From: Ichthyophis bannanicus
Taxonomy: Eukaryota; Chordata; Amphibia; Gymnophiona; Ichthyophiidae
Length of the DNA: 64,000 nucleotides
Reading direction: 5' to 3'
Assembly (NCBI GenBank): GCA_033557465.1
Contig: CM066039.1
Span: forward strand, 401,841,440-401,905,439
Positions within the stretch are counted from its first letter, which is position 1, and the number at the start of each line of letters is the position of its first letter. The notes below the pieces were generated by a model. That model was not told where the DNA came from and did not search any database. It worked only from the letters and a program-made list of their open reading frames with translations. The translations under genes were made by a program, and so were the position numbers. Of the stretch, positions 11,221-19,375 are shown piece by piece.

Positions 11221-13016
11221 GGGGCTGGGTCTGTTGAGCCGGTTGAGCTTTTTGGGCTTGTGGCTTTCTCTGCTGTCTGTTCTGTTGTCCCTTTTGGGAA
11301 ACATGAAGTAGACAGTGAGTTTGATGGGTGTAAGATTGGTAAGGCTTATTTTTTCTTACTGAAAAAAGGTTTCTTGAATGTTTTCTTTTTTGCCGGGTTG
11401 GCTGAAGCCTTTGACAATCTGTTCAAAGTAGTATTGTCAGATTCAAGTTGATTAGCCTTGTCCTGCCAGTCCTTGCCAAAGAGATTTTCACCTGTGCAAG
11501 GAATCTTTCCCAGCTTTTCTTGCACCCACTGTTCTAAGTCTGATGCTTGAAGCCAAGCAATACGACGTGCTCCTATGGATATAGCAAAGGTTCTGCTAAG
11601 ACATTCAGAACAATCAAAGGTAGCATGGTTCATGAATTTAGAGACATTCTGGGCATGTTTGACCAGAATAAGGTAGTCTGCTCTTTTTTCCTCTGAGACA
11701 GGAGGACTGATGAGCTCTAAGTCTTTTGTGACTTCTTCCAGGAACATTCCCATATACAGAATGTAGGAACTGATCCTGGCTCCCAGCATGGAGGATTGAA
11801 AACATCAACAGCCAAAGGCATCGAGTGTCCTGGATTCACGGCCTGGAGGATTAGAAGAGTGTGTTTTTGCATTCTTGATTCTTCGCATGGCCGATTCCAT
11901 TACCACTGAATGGTGTGGTAACTGAGTCTTTTGAAAACCAGGACAACTTGGCACTCGGTACATAGTGTCAAGGCATCGGGAATGTGAAGATATCGTTAAA
12001 GGAGTTTCCCAGTTTCTCAACATCAGATCATGTAAGATCTTGTGAATGGGAAGCATAGCTGCTTCCTTGGGAGCCATAGGGTATTGTAGAATTCTTAATT
12101 CTTGTGCCCTAGGTTCTTTTTCTGGAATCATAGTGATTGCAAGACCCTTTGCTAAATCACGTATGAAGTCCTGGAAGGACATATCCTCTGGAGGAGACAT
12201 CCTGCGTTGAGGAGAGGGAGTTAAATCTTCTAATAGATTCACTCTGGTACTGGTAGAATCGTCAGAGTCATCGGAATCGGAAGACTCAAGCACTGGGTGC
12301 TCCTGTAACGCATGGTATCGGTACCGCTCGAAGTCGGTACCGAAATGTCTTGGTTCCTGATCCCTGATACCGGACATCAGCATGGAGGGAAGCAGTCCTG
12401 TCGAAGCAGGTACTATTGGTACCGATACCTGTGGAACCGTCTGTTGTGGTCTTAGCAGTACCAAAGCTGCTAAGAGGGCCGCTAGACTGCGTTTAATAGC
12501 AAGGATTCTGTGATCCATCGCTCCTGCCGATGCCTGGGTGCCGGTACCGGGGGATGCGGCCACGACCCCAGAGCACGGCACCAGTAGTTCCGCAGAGGTC
12601 GAGGCCTCTGGAACATCCTGGAGCCCCGTTAATGCTTTGGAGTTCGAAGACTCCCGCCGGGGCTGTTTTGCCAGTGAAGTATCCTCGAGGGAAACGCCGG
12701 AGGCATCTCGATACTTTGAAGGAGATTTTCCCTTCAAGGACCGGCTAGTTTTACTTTTGGTTACCTGAGATCCATGGGAGGAAGATGAAGCCCTGGAAGA
12801 CGTCGATGCAATTGATATCATGTTAGAGGCAAAAAGGGTACCGGGTTTTGCAGCTCTATTCTGCTGGCCACTCTTGGTCATCCTCGTGCAGGAGAGACAC
12901 TCCGTTGGACAATGTTCAGGACCCAAACATTTTAGACACCAATCATGTGTGTCGGTGACAGAGATGGTACCGCCACATTTTAAGCATTTTTTTAAACCAC
13001 TAGCTGGTTTCTCCAT
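11207..13016 (-). pseudogene. DIRS element 1 gag-like ORF, two premature stops
   Basis: This is the gag-like protein of the same DIRS, starting at ATG 13016. The N-terminus carries the family Cys/His cluster (KKCLKCGG...DTHDWCLKCLGPEH...C..C). A Ser-rich low-complexity middle follows, then the conserved block around MSPPEDMSFQDF (about 12190). TGA interrupts at 11805 and the same frame continues to TAA at 11346. The tail reaches the family ending PPQG(L) and CTT-TGA-C at 11212-11206. From there the RT frame is +1, as in the other four copies. The length of about 600 codons matches element 2. Confidence 0.82.
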
Positions 13017-13231
13017 GCTTGAAGAAAAACGGGCCTAGTGCCCAAAATGGCACCTAGCACTAGAAACAGGGAAAGATCCCTGAAGAAAAATATAAAGGTT
13101 TTTTTTTTTTTTAAAAGAAAGAAGAGGAGAACCGGCGGTACCGGTAGGCGTCGAATGAAGGCAGACGCCACCACAAAAATAAAGGTCGATTTTCTGCAGT
13201 GACAGGGTACTGTGTCCTCTCGGCTCCGCAG

Positions 13232-13403
13232 AAAACGAAGAACTGAAGTGAGAGAGGTACGGAGGCGGGAAGGCAGCATGCATGCGCTGTGGAATGCTCC
13301 CAAAAGCTTTCCTATTGGACACTGGGGAGCGTTCCCGCATAGGCTCCGTCGGTACCGACGATACCCATATGTGAAGACTACATTCCTGCTTGTTTCTGGA
13401 GAT
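13232..13403. repeat. Right terminal inverted repeat of DIRS element 1
   Basis: The sequence reads GAAGGCAGCATGCATGCGC...TCCCAAAAGCTTTCC...GGAGCGTTCCCGC...CTCCGTCGGTACCGACGATACCCATATGTGAAGAC...CTGGAGAT. It matches the inverse of the left ends of elements 2 and 5. The element ends near 13403. Its left partner is outside the window. Confidence 0.8.
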
Positions 13404-13492
13404 AAGAAAGACCCCAATTTCTCCAATACACCCAAACCTTCTACCCCAACCATATGAAAAAAAAAAACCACACCCCAGACCTTATTCCATTT
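13404..13492. other. 89 bp spacer between DIRS elements 1 and 2
   Basis: This non-DIRS sequence holds an A-run at 13457-13467 and no coding signal. It is not repeated on the far side of element 2 (19099 onward), unlike the spacer between elements 3 and 4. Confidence 0.6.
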
Positions 13493-13681
13493 AGCACAGT
13501 TACTTACCTGTAACAGGTGATCTCTGGGAACAGCAGGAATTAGTCCTCACATATGGGTACGTCGGTACCGACGGAGCCCGCGCGGGAAAGCTCCCCAGCT
13601 TCTTAGAATAGAAGCTTTTGGGACCTCCCACTGCACATGCGCACTGCCTTCCCGCCTTCCTGAACAGCTCTCCTCAGTTTC
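13493..13681. repeat. Left inverted terminal repeat of DIRS element 2
   Basis: It begins AGCACAGTTACTTACCTG and contains CACATATGGGTACGTCGGTACCGACGG and CATGCGCACTGCC. Near-perfect inverse of 18936-19098, with about 23 extra bases at the outer end. The extra bases match the internal complementary region only. Confidence 0.88.
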
Positions 13682-13761
13682 GAGTTTATAGCTGAGTCAA
13701 CAGAGAGAGGACAGGAAGATAGATAGATAAAAGATACAACTCCTAGGGGAGGTGGGTGGGT

Positions 13762-13858
13762 TGTGAGGACTAATTCCTGCTGTTCCCAGAGATCACCTGT
13801 TACAGGTAAGTAACTGTGCTATCTCCAGGAACAAGCAGGAATAAGTCCTCACATATGG
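13762..13858. repeat. Internal complementary region (ICR) of DIRS element 2
   Basis: The left half is the inverse of 13493-13550 (GTGAGGACTAATTCC...GGTAAGTAACTGTGCT). The right half is the inverse of the right end (ATCTCCAGGAACAAGCAGG...CACATATGG). The two meet at about 13820/13821, which therefore marks the circle junction. In the DIRS model the ICR templates completion of the linear ends and circularisation. Confidence 0.85.
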
Positions 13859-13954
13859 GGACTCCCTAGCTTAGATGCATGGGATCCCCTGTAAAGGTTC
13901 GCCATCTTCGTATGGATCTCAGGCATCCATTCTGGGAAGGTGGGCAGGAGTTGT

Positions 13955-16828
13955 TTAGGAATGGAACAGGTGCTTGAGGACAGCCTGGCCAAACAAGGCA
14001 TCCCGGCGGGAGTCCTTGTCCAAACAGTAATGGGCTGTGAAGGTATGAACCGAGGCCCAGGTAGCGGCTCGACAGATCTGATCTATGGAAACAGAGTGCA
14101 GATGAGCCATAGAAGTTGCCATGGCCCTCACATTGTGAGCAGTGACATGGCCTTCCAGAGAAATGTTTTTGCTCTGGTAAGCAAAAGAAATACACTGAGC
14201 AATCCAATTGGAAAGTGTACGCTTGGAGACTGGAAGTCCCAAATGGGAAGGATCAAAGGCCACAAAAAGTTGAGAAGACTTTCGATGTGGCTGAGTCCTA
14301 TTAAGGTAAAAAGCGAGAGCTCTTTTACAATCCAGAGTATGAAGGTTCCTCTCTGCATTGGATGCATGAGGAGCTGGAAAAAAGACAGGTAGATATACCT
14401 CTTGATTAAGATGAAAAGGCGAGACCACTTTAGGCATAAAGTGGGGATTCGTCCTAAGGACCACCTTATCATGATGAAATCTCGTGTAAGGTGGATTAGC
14501 CACTAAAGCCTGCAGCTCACTGATGCGGCGAGCCGAAGTGACTGCAATGAGGAAGATGACCTTCCAGGAAAGAAATTTCAAGGAGGTGGAAAACATTGGC
14601 TCAAAAGGTGGCTTCATAAGTTGACCGAGCACTAGATTCAAATCCCATGCGACCGGGGGTGGTCTGATGGGAGGTTTAGTGAGAGTCAGGCCTCTCATGA
14701 ATCTTGCAACAAGAGGATGAGAGGAGATAGGTTGTCCATTTATATGTTTCAAGGATGCTGCAATAGCACTTAAATGGACTCTTACCGAATTCGTCTTGAG
14801 GCCTGCATTGGATAGATGCAGGAGATAATCAAGAAGAGAATTCAAAGGAAGTGCCAGAGGGTCAAGACCCTGCTGAGCACACCAAATGGAAAAACGTTTC
14901 CATTTGAAAGCATAGGAACGCCTGGTAGAGGGTTTCCTAGAGGCAGAAAGGATATCTTTCACTGGTTGGGAAAGATGAAAGTCTTGAAGGCTTAAGCCTT
15001 CAGTAACCAAGCACTGAGGTGAAGGGATTTGGGGTTTGGGTGCCACAAAGTCCCCTCCTCCTGAGACAGGAGGTCTGGCGCAGCTCCCAGATCCAAGTAG
15101 GATCCCTGGGAGAGCTGTAGAAGTAGAGGGAACCACACTTGGCGTGGCCAGCGTGGAGCTATGAGGATCATAGTTCCATGATCCCTCTGGAGTTTGAACA
15201 GAGTCTTGGGAATCAAAGGAATGGGTGGAAAGGCATATAGGAATGCCTGATTCCAATTCAGGAGAAAGGCGTCCGTAGCCTGAGCTCCCTGACACGGAGT
15301 TCTGGAACAGAACCGGGGAAGTTTGGCATTCCACGGACTTGCAAAGAGGTCTATGTCCGGGGTCCCCCATTCCTGAAAGATTCGGTTTATTTGGTCCAAA
15401 TGTAGGGACCATTCGTGTGGCAGCAGAACTCGACTGAGCCTGTCTGCCCGAGAGTTTTGAACTCCTGGGAGATACACTGCTAGCAGGTGAATCTGATGCT
15501 CTCTGGCGAAGGCCCATAGTCTTAGAGCTTCGTTGCAAAGCGACAGAGAGCCCGTCCCTCCTTGTTTGTTTATGTAAAACATGGCCACCTGATTGTCCGT
15601 CTGAACTAGGACAGTGAGGTTGGCTAGGAGGGAGTGGAAGACCTTGAGGGCAAGGTAAATTGCTCGCAGTTCCAGAAGATTGATATGAAGGGTGGTCTCC
15701 TGTAGAGACCAAGTGCCCTGAGTGGAGAGAGTTTGCAGATGGGCTCCCCACCCTGTTTGGGAGGCATCTGTTGTGAGGGTTGCTTGGGGTAGCAATGGTT
15801 GAAATGGAGCCCCCAACAACAGATTCTTGGTGGAAGTCCACCAGTGGAGGGACCAAAACAGACGATCGGAGGTTTGTATTTGGTCTGAGAGCGCTCCTGA
15901 CGCCTGAGTCCACTGAGTGGCCAGGGTCCATTGAGCTGCTCTCATATGAAGACGAGCATAGGGCACCACATGCACTGTGGAGGCCATATGACCCAGTAGG
16001 CGTAGCATTTCCCTGGCTGTCAAGTGAGTGCTGGACTGAGCTTGGGAGGCCAAACTCAGGAGGCGCTGGCCTCGAACATGTGGAAGGTAGGCCCTTGCAG
16101 TGATGGTGTCCAACTGGGCCCCTATGAATTCTAGAGATTGAGTAGGGATGAGTTGGGACTTGGGAAGGTTTACTACCAGTCCCAGATACTGCAAAAGGCT
16201 CCTTGTGTGGTCCAGGGAAATCTGGGCCTGTGACTGAGTTGGAGCTCGGATGAGCCAGTCGTCCAGATATGGGAAGACAAAGATTCCCATGCCTCTTAGA
16301 AATGCGGCTACGACTGCCATGCATTTTGTGAATACTCTTGGAGCAGAGGCTAGACCGAAGGGGAGTACTCTGTATTGGAAATGTTTTCCCTGAAACAGAA
16401 AGCGAAGATACTTTCTGTGGGATGGATGGATGAGTATATGTGTATACGCATCCTGTAGGTCTAGAGAACAAAGCCAGTCCTGACCCTGGAGGTAAGGAAG
16501 GAGAATGCCGAGAGACAGCATTTTGAATTTCTCCTTGAAGAGAAATTTGTTCAATTCTCTCAGATCTAGGATTGGTCTGAATCCCCCTGTCTTCTTTGGA
16601 ATGAGAAAATAAGGGGAGTAGAAACCGGACCCTTGTTGAGGAAGAGGAACCTCTTCTATGGCCCCTTGGGCAAGAAGAGAGGAAACCTCTTGACCCAACA
16701 GGGTTAGGAGAGATGGGGGAGAATTGAATGGTCTCACCATATGATGGGGAGGAAGGCTGGAGAAATGAAGTTTGTAACCCTCTCGAATGATAGAGAGGGT
16801 CCATTGTTCTGTTGTGATTTGTTCCCAT
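13955..16828 (-). CDS. DIRS element 2 tyrosine recombinase; open frame extends 1.8 kb over RT
   Basis: The C-terminal 350 or so codons are the tyrosine recombinase that integrates the circular DNA. The N-terminal SAM-like part includes SASRKPSTRRSYAFKWKRF (near 14940). Catalytic residues are the Arg of SARRISELQ, the His and Arg of TAHNVRAMA, and the Tyr of FTAHYCLD, all present. The frame is open for 957 codons because it continues upstream across almost all of the RT/RNase H gene in another frame; that upstream part is Ser/Pro-rich. The recombinase probably begins near 15050-15250, where RT ends. Whether the upstream overlap is translated is unknown. Element 2 is the only copy here with an unbroken recombinase. 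Confidence 0.88.
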   Translation of the reverse strand: MGTNHNRTMDPLYHSRGLQTSFLQPSSPSYGETIQFSPISPNPVGSRGFLSSCPRGHRRGSSSSTRVRFLLPLFSHSKEDRGIQTNPRSERIEQISLQGEIQNAVSRHSPSLPPGSGLALFSRPTGCVYTYTHPSIPQKVSSLSVSGKTFPIQSTPLRSSLCSKSIHKMHGSRSRISKRHGNLCLPISGRLAHPSSNSVTGPDFPGPHKEPFAVSGTGSKPSQVPTHPYSISRIHRGPVGHHHCKGLPSTCSRPAPPEFGLPSSVQHSLDSQGNATPTGSYGLHSACGALCSSSYESSSMDPGHSVDSGVRSALRPNTNLRSSVLVPPLVDFHQESVVGGSISTIATPSNPHNRCLPNRVGSPSANSLHSGHLVSTGDHPSYQSSGTASNLPCPQGLPLPPSQPHCPSSDGQSGGHVLHKQTRRDGLSVALQRSSKTMGLRQRASDSPASSVSPRSSKLSGRQAQSSSAATRMVPTFGPNKPNLSGMGDPGHRPLCKSVECQTSPVLFQNSVSGSSGYGRLSPELESGIPICLSTHSFDSQDSVQTPEGSWNYDPHSSTLATPSVVPSTSTALPGILLGSGSCARPPVSGGGDFVAPKPQIPSPQCLVTEGLSLQDFHLSQPVKDILSASRKPSTRRSYAFKWKRFSIWCAQQGLDPLALPLNSLLDYLLHLSNAGLKTNSVRVHLSAIAASLKHINGQPISSHPLVARFMRGLTLTKPPIRPPPVAWDLNLVLGQLMKPPFEPMFSTSLKFLSWKVIFLIAVTSARRISELQALVANPPYTRFHHDKVVLRTNPHFMPKVVSPFHLNQEVYLPVFFPAPHASNAERNLHTLDCKRALAFYLNRTQPHRKSSQLFVAFDPSHLGLPVSKRTLSNWIAQCISFAYQSKNISLEGHVTAHNVRAMATSMAHLHSVSIDQICRAATWASVHTFTAHYCLDKDSRRDALFGQAVLKHLFHS

Positions 16829-16947
16829 CTGGGAGCAAAGTGAACCAACCTTCCGGGTATGGTGAGAGGTTCTGGTTGTGTTAGAACCAGAAGTGGCAAG
16901 TTCCCTAGGAGCAAGTCAAAACCCCTGAGGGGTTGGAGCCTGCTGAG
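14992..16947 (-). CDS. DIRS element 2 reverse transcriptase / RNase H / methyltransferase-like protein
   Basis: The RT frame opens after a stop at 16948-16950 and overlaps the last 32 bases of gag in the +1 frame; no ATG is near its start, so a fusion made by frameshifting is likely. Order: a PGRLVHF block; RT with IPKKTGGFRPILDLRELNK, SLDLQDAYTHILIHP, VLPFGLASAPRVFTK and YLDDWLIR; RNase H with LTTDAS, INLLELRAI, VQTDNQVAMFY and SRADRLSR (all four acidic residues present). A C-terminal region of about 130 residues follows (GTPDIDLFAS...YAFPPIPLI...RWPRQVWFPLL). In known DIRS elements a Dam-like methyltransferase domain lies in this position. It ends at TAA/TGA 14992. Complete and apparently functional. 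Confidence 0.9.
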   Translation of the reverse strand, partial: LSRLQPLRGFDLLLGNLPLLVLTQPEPLTIPGRLVHFAPRWEQITTEQWTLSIIREGYKLHFSSLPPHHMVRPFNSPPSLLTLLGQEVSSLLAQGAIEEVPLPQQGSGFYSPYFLIPKKTGGFRPILDLRELNKFLFKEKFKMLSLGILLPYLQGQDWLCSLDLQDAYTHILIHPSHRKYLRFLFQGKHFQYRVLPFGLASAPRVFTKCMAVVAAFLRGMGIFVFPYLDDWLIRAPTQSQAQISLDHTRSLLQYLGLVVNLPKSQLIPTQSLEFIGAQLDTITARAYLPHVRGQRLLSLASQAQSSTHLTAREMLRLLGHMASTVHVVPYARLHMRAAQWTLATQWTQASGALSDQIQTSDRLFWSLHWWTSTKNLLLGAPFQPLLPQATLTTDASQTGWGAHLQTLSTQGTWSLQETTLHINLLELRAIYLALKVFHSLLANLTVLVQTDNQVAMFYINKQGGTGSLSLCNEALRLWAFAREHQIHLLAVYLPGVQNSRADRLSRVLLPHEWSLHLDQINRIFQEWGTPDIDLFASPWNAKLPRFCSRTPCQGAQATDAFLLNWNQAFLYAFPPIPLIPKTLFKLQRDHGTMILIAPRWPRQVWFPLLLQLSQGSYLDLGAAPDLLSQEEGTLWHPNPKSLHLSAWLLKA

Positions 16948-18721
16948 CTACAGTAGCTGCTGCAGGCTTAGCTCGTGCTTGTTTGGATTGCTGACGCTTA
17001 GCAGTATAGCGAGGTTGAGAAGACTGCTGGCCAGTATTTGAAGCAACTCTGGCCTTCTTATAGTAAGGCCTTTTAAAAGACTTTTTCTTAGTAGGAATTG
17101 AAGTGGACTTTGAAAGTCTTTCCAAGGTGGCATTTTCAGCATCCATCTGGGTGGCTTTGATTTGCCACTCTTCCCCAAATAAGTTCTCACCTGTACAGGG
17201 CAGATTCCGTAAGCCATCTAGAACCCAAGGTTCCAGATCAGAGGCCTGGAGCCAAGCAAGACGTCGGGCTGCAATAGCAATGCCTGAAGCCCTACTGGCT
17301 CCCTCAAAGGAATCATATGCTGCCCTATTAGAGAACTTAGAAACCTCTAAGAGTTGTTTCACTAGGGAAAGGAATCCCTGCTTTTTATCCTCAGGGATAA
17401 AGGGGGCAAAATGCCGCACCTTTTTGGCAAGTTCCTCCAGGAACATGCCCATATAGAGACTGTAGGAATTAATCCTGGCTATAAGCATACTAGCCTGGAA
17501 AATTTTCCTACCAAAAGAGTCCAAAGTCTTACATTCCCGTCCTGGAGGGGTGGAAGAGTGCCTTTTGGTACTCCTAATCTTCTTCATTGCAGACTTCACC
17601 ACAATAGAGTGGTGGGGCAATTGAGTCTTTTGGAAACCAGGAGAAGGAGGGACCCTATACATGGTGTCCAACCTACGGGAATAAGGAGACAAAGTCAAAG
17701 GATTTTCCCAGAAATCCATCAGTTGTTCTTGAAGGATTTCATGGATAGGCAGGGTAACTGCCTCCTTAGGGGCCTTTGAGTATCCCAAAATATCCAGTTT
17801 TTTGGATCTGGGTTCCTTTTCAGAGGATGTGGTAATAGAAAAGGCTGTAGCCATATCTAAAACAAAGTCCTGGAAGGACAAATCCTCTGGAGGGGACATT
17901 CTCCTTTTAGGAGAAGAGGGCTCCTCAGGTAAGTTGAGTGAAAACTCAGCAGAATCATCAGAGGAGTGAAAATCCTCAGAGGAATTGGTGCTTTCCTCTA
18001 ACGCACGATACGCGTACCGATCGGTATCGATATCGGGCGTATCGGGTATGGAACCGGTATGGAGCGAAAGCCCATACGGTACCGACTTGCGTTTAGAGGT
18101 GGACGGCCTCGATACCGGCATGGCGGACGATACCGGTATCGGGCCCGGAACCGCTGAAAGCGGAACCGATGGCGTTGCAGCTTTAATGAAAGCCATGACG
18201 GCCTGCTGCATGGACTGTACAGTATCGCCCATGGACGCCATAGCTGCCTGGATGTCGGTACCGGAGTGACCCGGTACCCCAGAGCAGGCTAACAGGTGAT
18301 CTGTCGAGGCCGTAGCATCGATATCAACCTGAGACCCCTGAATTGGCGTTTTTGGAAGTTGGACTTCCCGCCGGGGTTGTTTGGCTGGGGCAGGGTCCTC
18401 AAGTTCTAAGCTAAGAGCCTCTCGATGCTTTGAAGGAGATTTGCTCTTTGAGGACTTGCCCACAGAAGGTTTGGTTACCTGAGATCCATCCGGAGAAGAA
18501 GACCTGGATGACTGTGATGCTGTATTCTCTGAAGCAAACAGCACATGGAATTTGTTGGCCCGGTTCTGCAGCCCACGTTTAGACATGTGGGAGCAAGATG
18601 GGCAGTCCGGTATGGAATGGTCAGGCCCCAAACATTTCAGACACCAGTCATGGGTGTCTGTGACTGAAATAACAGCATTACATTTGGTACACTTCTTAAA
18701 TCCAGGGGCTGGCTTCTCCAT
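16916..18721 (-). CDS. DIRS element 2 gag-like protein, 601 codons, intact
   Basis: This protein is presumed to bind and package DIRS RNA. It starts at ATG 18721. Residues 11-43 form a Cys/His cluster (C11, C14, H24, C27, C30, H35, C40, C43) that recurs in elements 1, 3 and 4, probably a zinc-binding fold. A Ser-rich low-complexity region follows, then a conserved helical block (RRMSPPEDLSFQDFVLDMA, TLPIHEILQEQLMDFWENP, ARINSYSLYMGMFLEELAKKV). A basic Gln/Lys-rich tail ends PTPQGF. The terminal codons are GGG TTT TGA C; the RT frame continues in +1 through the same bases. No frameshift or stop is seen in this copy. Confidence 0.88.
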   Translation of the reverse strand: MEKPAPGFKKCTKCNAVISVTDTHDWCLKCLGPDHSIPDCPSCSHMSKRGLQNRANKFHVLFASENTASQSSRSSSPDGSQVTKPSVGKSSKSKSPSKHREALSLELEDPAPAKQPRREVQLPKTPIQGSQVDIDATASTDHLLACSGVPGHSGTDIQAAMASMGDTVQSMQQAVMAFIKAATPSVPLSAVPGPIPVSSAMPVSRPSTSKRKSVPYGLSLHTGSIPDTPDIDTDRYAYRALEESTNSSEDFHSSDDSAEFSLNLPEEPSSPKRRMSPPEDLSFQDFVLDMATAFSITTSSEKEPRSKKLDILGYSKAPKEAVTLPIHEILQEQLMDFWENPLTLSPYSRRLDTMYRVPPSPGFQKTQLPHHSIVVKSAMKKIRSTKRHSSTPPGRECKTLDSFGRKIFQASMLIARINSYSLYMGMFLEELAKKVRHFAPFIPEDKKQGFLSLVKQLLEVSKFSNRAAYDSFEGASRASGIAIAARRLAWLQASDLEPWVLDGLRNLPCTGENLFGEEWQIKATQMDAENATLERLSKSTSIPTKKKSFKRPYYKKARVASNTGQQSSQPRYTAKRQQSKQARAKPAAATVAQQAPTPQGF

Positions 18722-18935
18722 GAGGAGAAATTGAGTAGGCCGAGAGGCCTCTCTGAAGTGACCAAAAAGCTAAAAAATAAGAAAAAAGAATTATAATTTT
18801 TTAAAGAAAGAAAGAAAAGACCGGCGATACCGGTATCGGTATGGGGAAGGCAGGTACGCGGTCTAAAGAAACAAATAAAATAACAATTTCTTCAGCGGTG
18901 ACAGGAACACGACCTGCTGGCTCCGCGGAAAAAGA

Positions 18936-19098
18936 GAAACTGAGGAGAGCTGTTCAGGAAGGCGGGAAGGCAGTGCGCATGTGCAGTGGGAGGTCCCAAA
19001 AGCTTCTATTCTAAGAAGCTGGGGAGCTTTCCCGCGCGGGCTCCGTCGGTACCGACGTACCCATATGTGAGGACTTATTCCTGCTTGTTCCTGGAGAT
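18936..19098. repeat. Right inverted terminal repeat of DIRS element 2
   Basis: It is the inverse of 13516-13681 and ends CCTGCTTGTTCCTGGAGAT at 19098. It includes the palindromic core GTCGGTACCGAC. Lacks the 23 bases that the left end has in addition. Confidence 0.88.
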
Positions 19099-19182
19099 CA
19101 GCATTATCTAATGAGAGGAGCCACAGTTTATAAAATCTACTTGTGAGGGTCTCTCTTAGTTCTCAAACAGCGTTCTCTATAC

Positions 19183-19367
19183 TAGTGGTTCTCAATGCAG
19201 AACTTGGACACATCCGGTCAGGATTTCAGGATATTCATAATGAATATGCACAAGATAGATTTGAATGCACTGCCTCCACTGTATTTAAATCACTCATACA
19301 TATTTATTGAGGGAATCCTGAAAACTCAATTGGTCAGTGTGCCACAAGATCTGGGTTGAGACCACTA
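19183..19367. mobile_element. hAT-type MITE, 185 bp
   Basis: The termini TAGTGGTTCTCAA and TTGAGACCACTA are imperfect inverse copies, and inner parts are also inverted (CAGGATTTCAGGATATTCATAATGAATATGCA against the right half). An 8 bp target duplication with one mismatch flanks it (CTCTATAC 19175-19182; TTCTATAC 19368-19375). The 8 bp duplication and CAGTGGTT-like ends are typical of hAT non-autonomous elements. No coding capacity. Confidence 0.75.
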
Positions 19368-19375
19368 TTCTATAC

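Larger units (their letters stand above)
13493..19098 (-). mobile_element. DIRS element 2, complete, about 5.6 kb
   Basis: This is a complete tyrosine-recombinase retrotransposon on the minus strand. The ends are inverted repeats (13493-13681 and 18936-19098). Beside the left repeat is an internal complementary region (13762-13858) that contains the inverse of both extreme ends joined together, the hallmark of DIRS. Gag (601 codons), RT/RNase H and the recombinase frame are all open. No target duplication is seen, as expected for YR integration. This is the best-preserved copy in the window. It could be young or recently active. Confidence 0.92.

Noticed and set aside
14992..16914. RT starting with a TTG codon at 16914
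   Set aside because: The frame is open 33 bases further upstream across the gag stop and contains residues conserved in the other copies, so entry by frameshift is more likely than TTG initiation.
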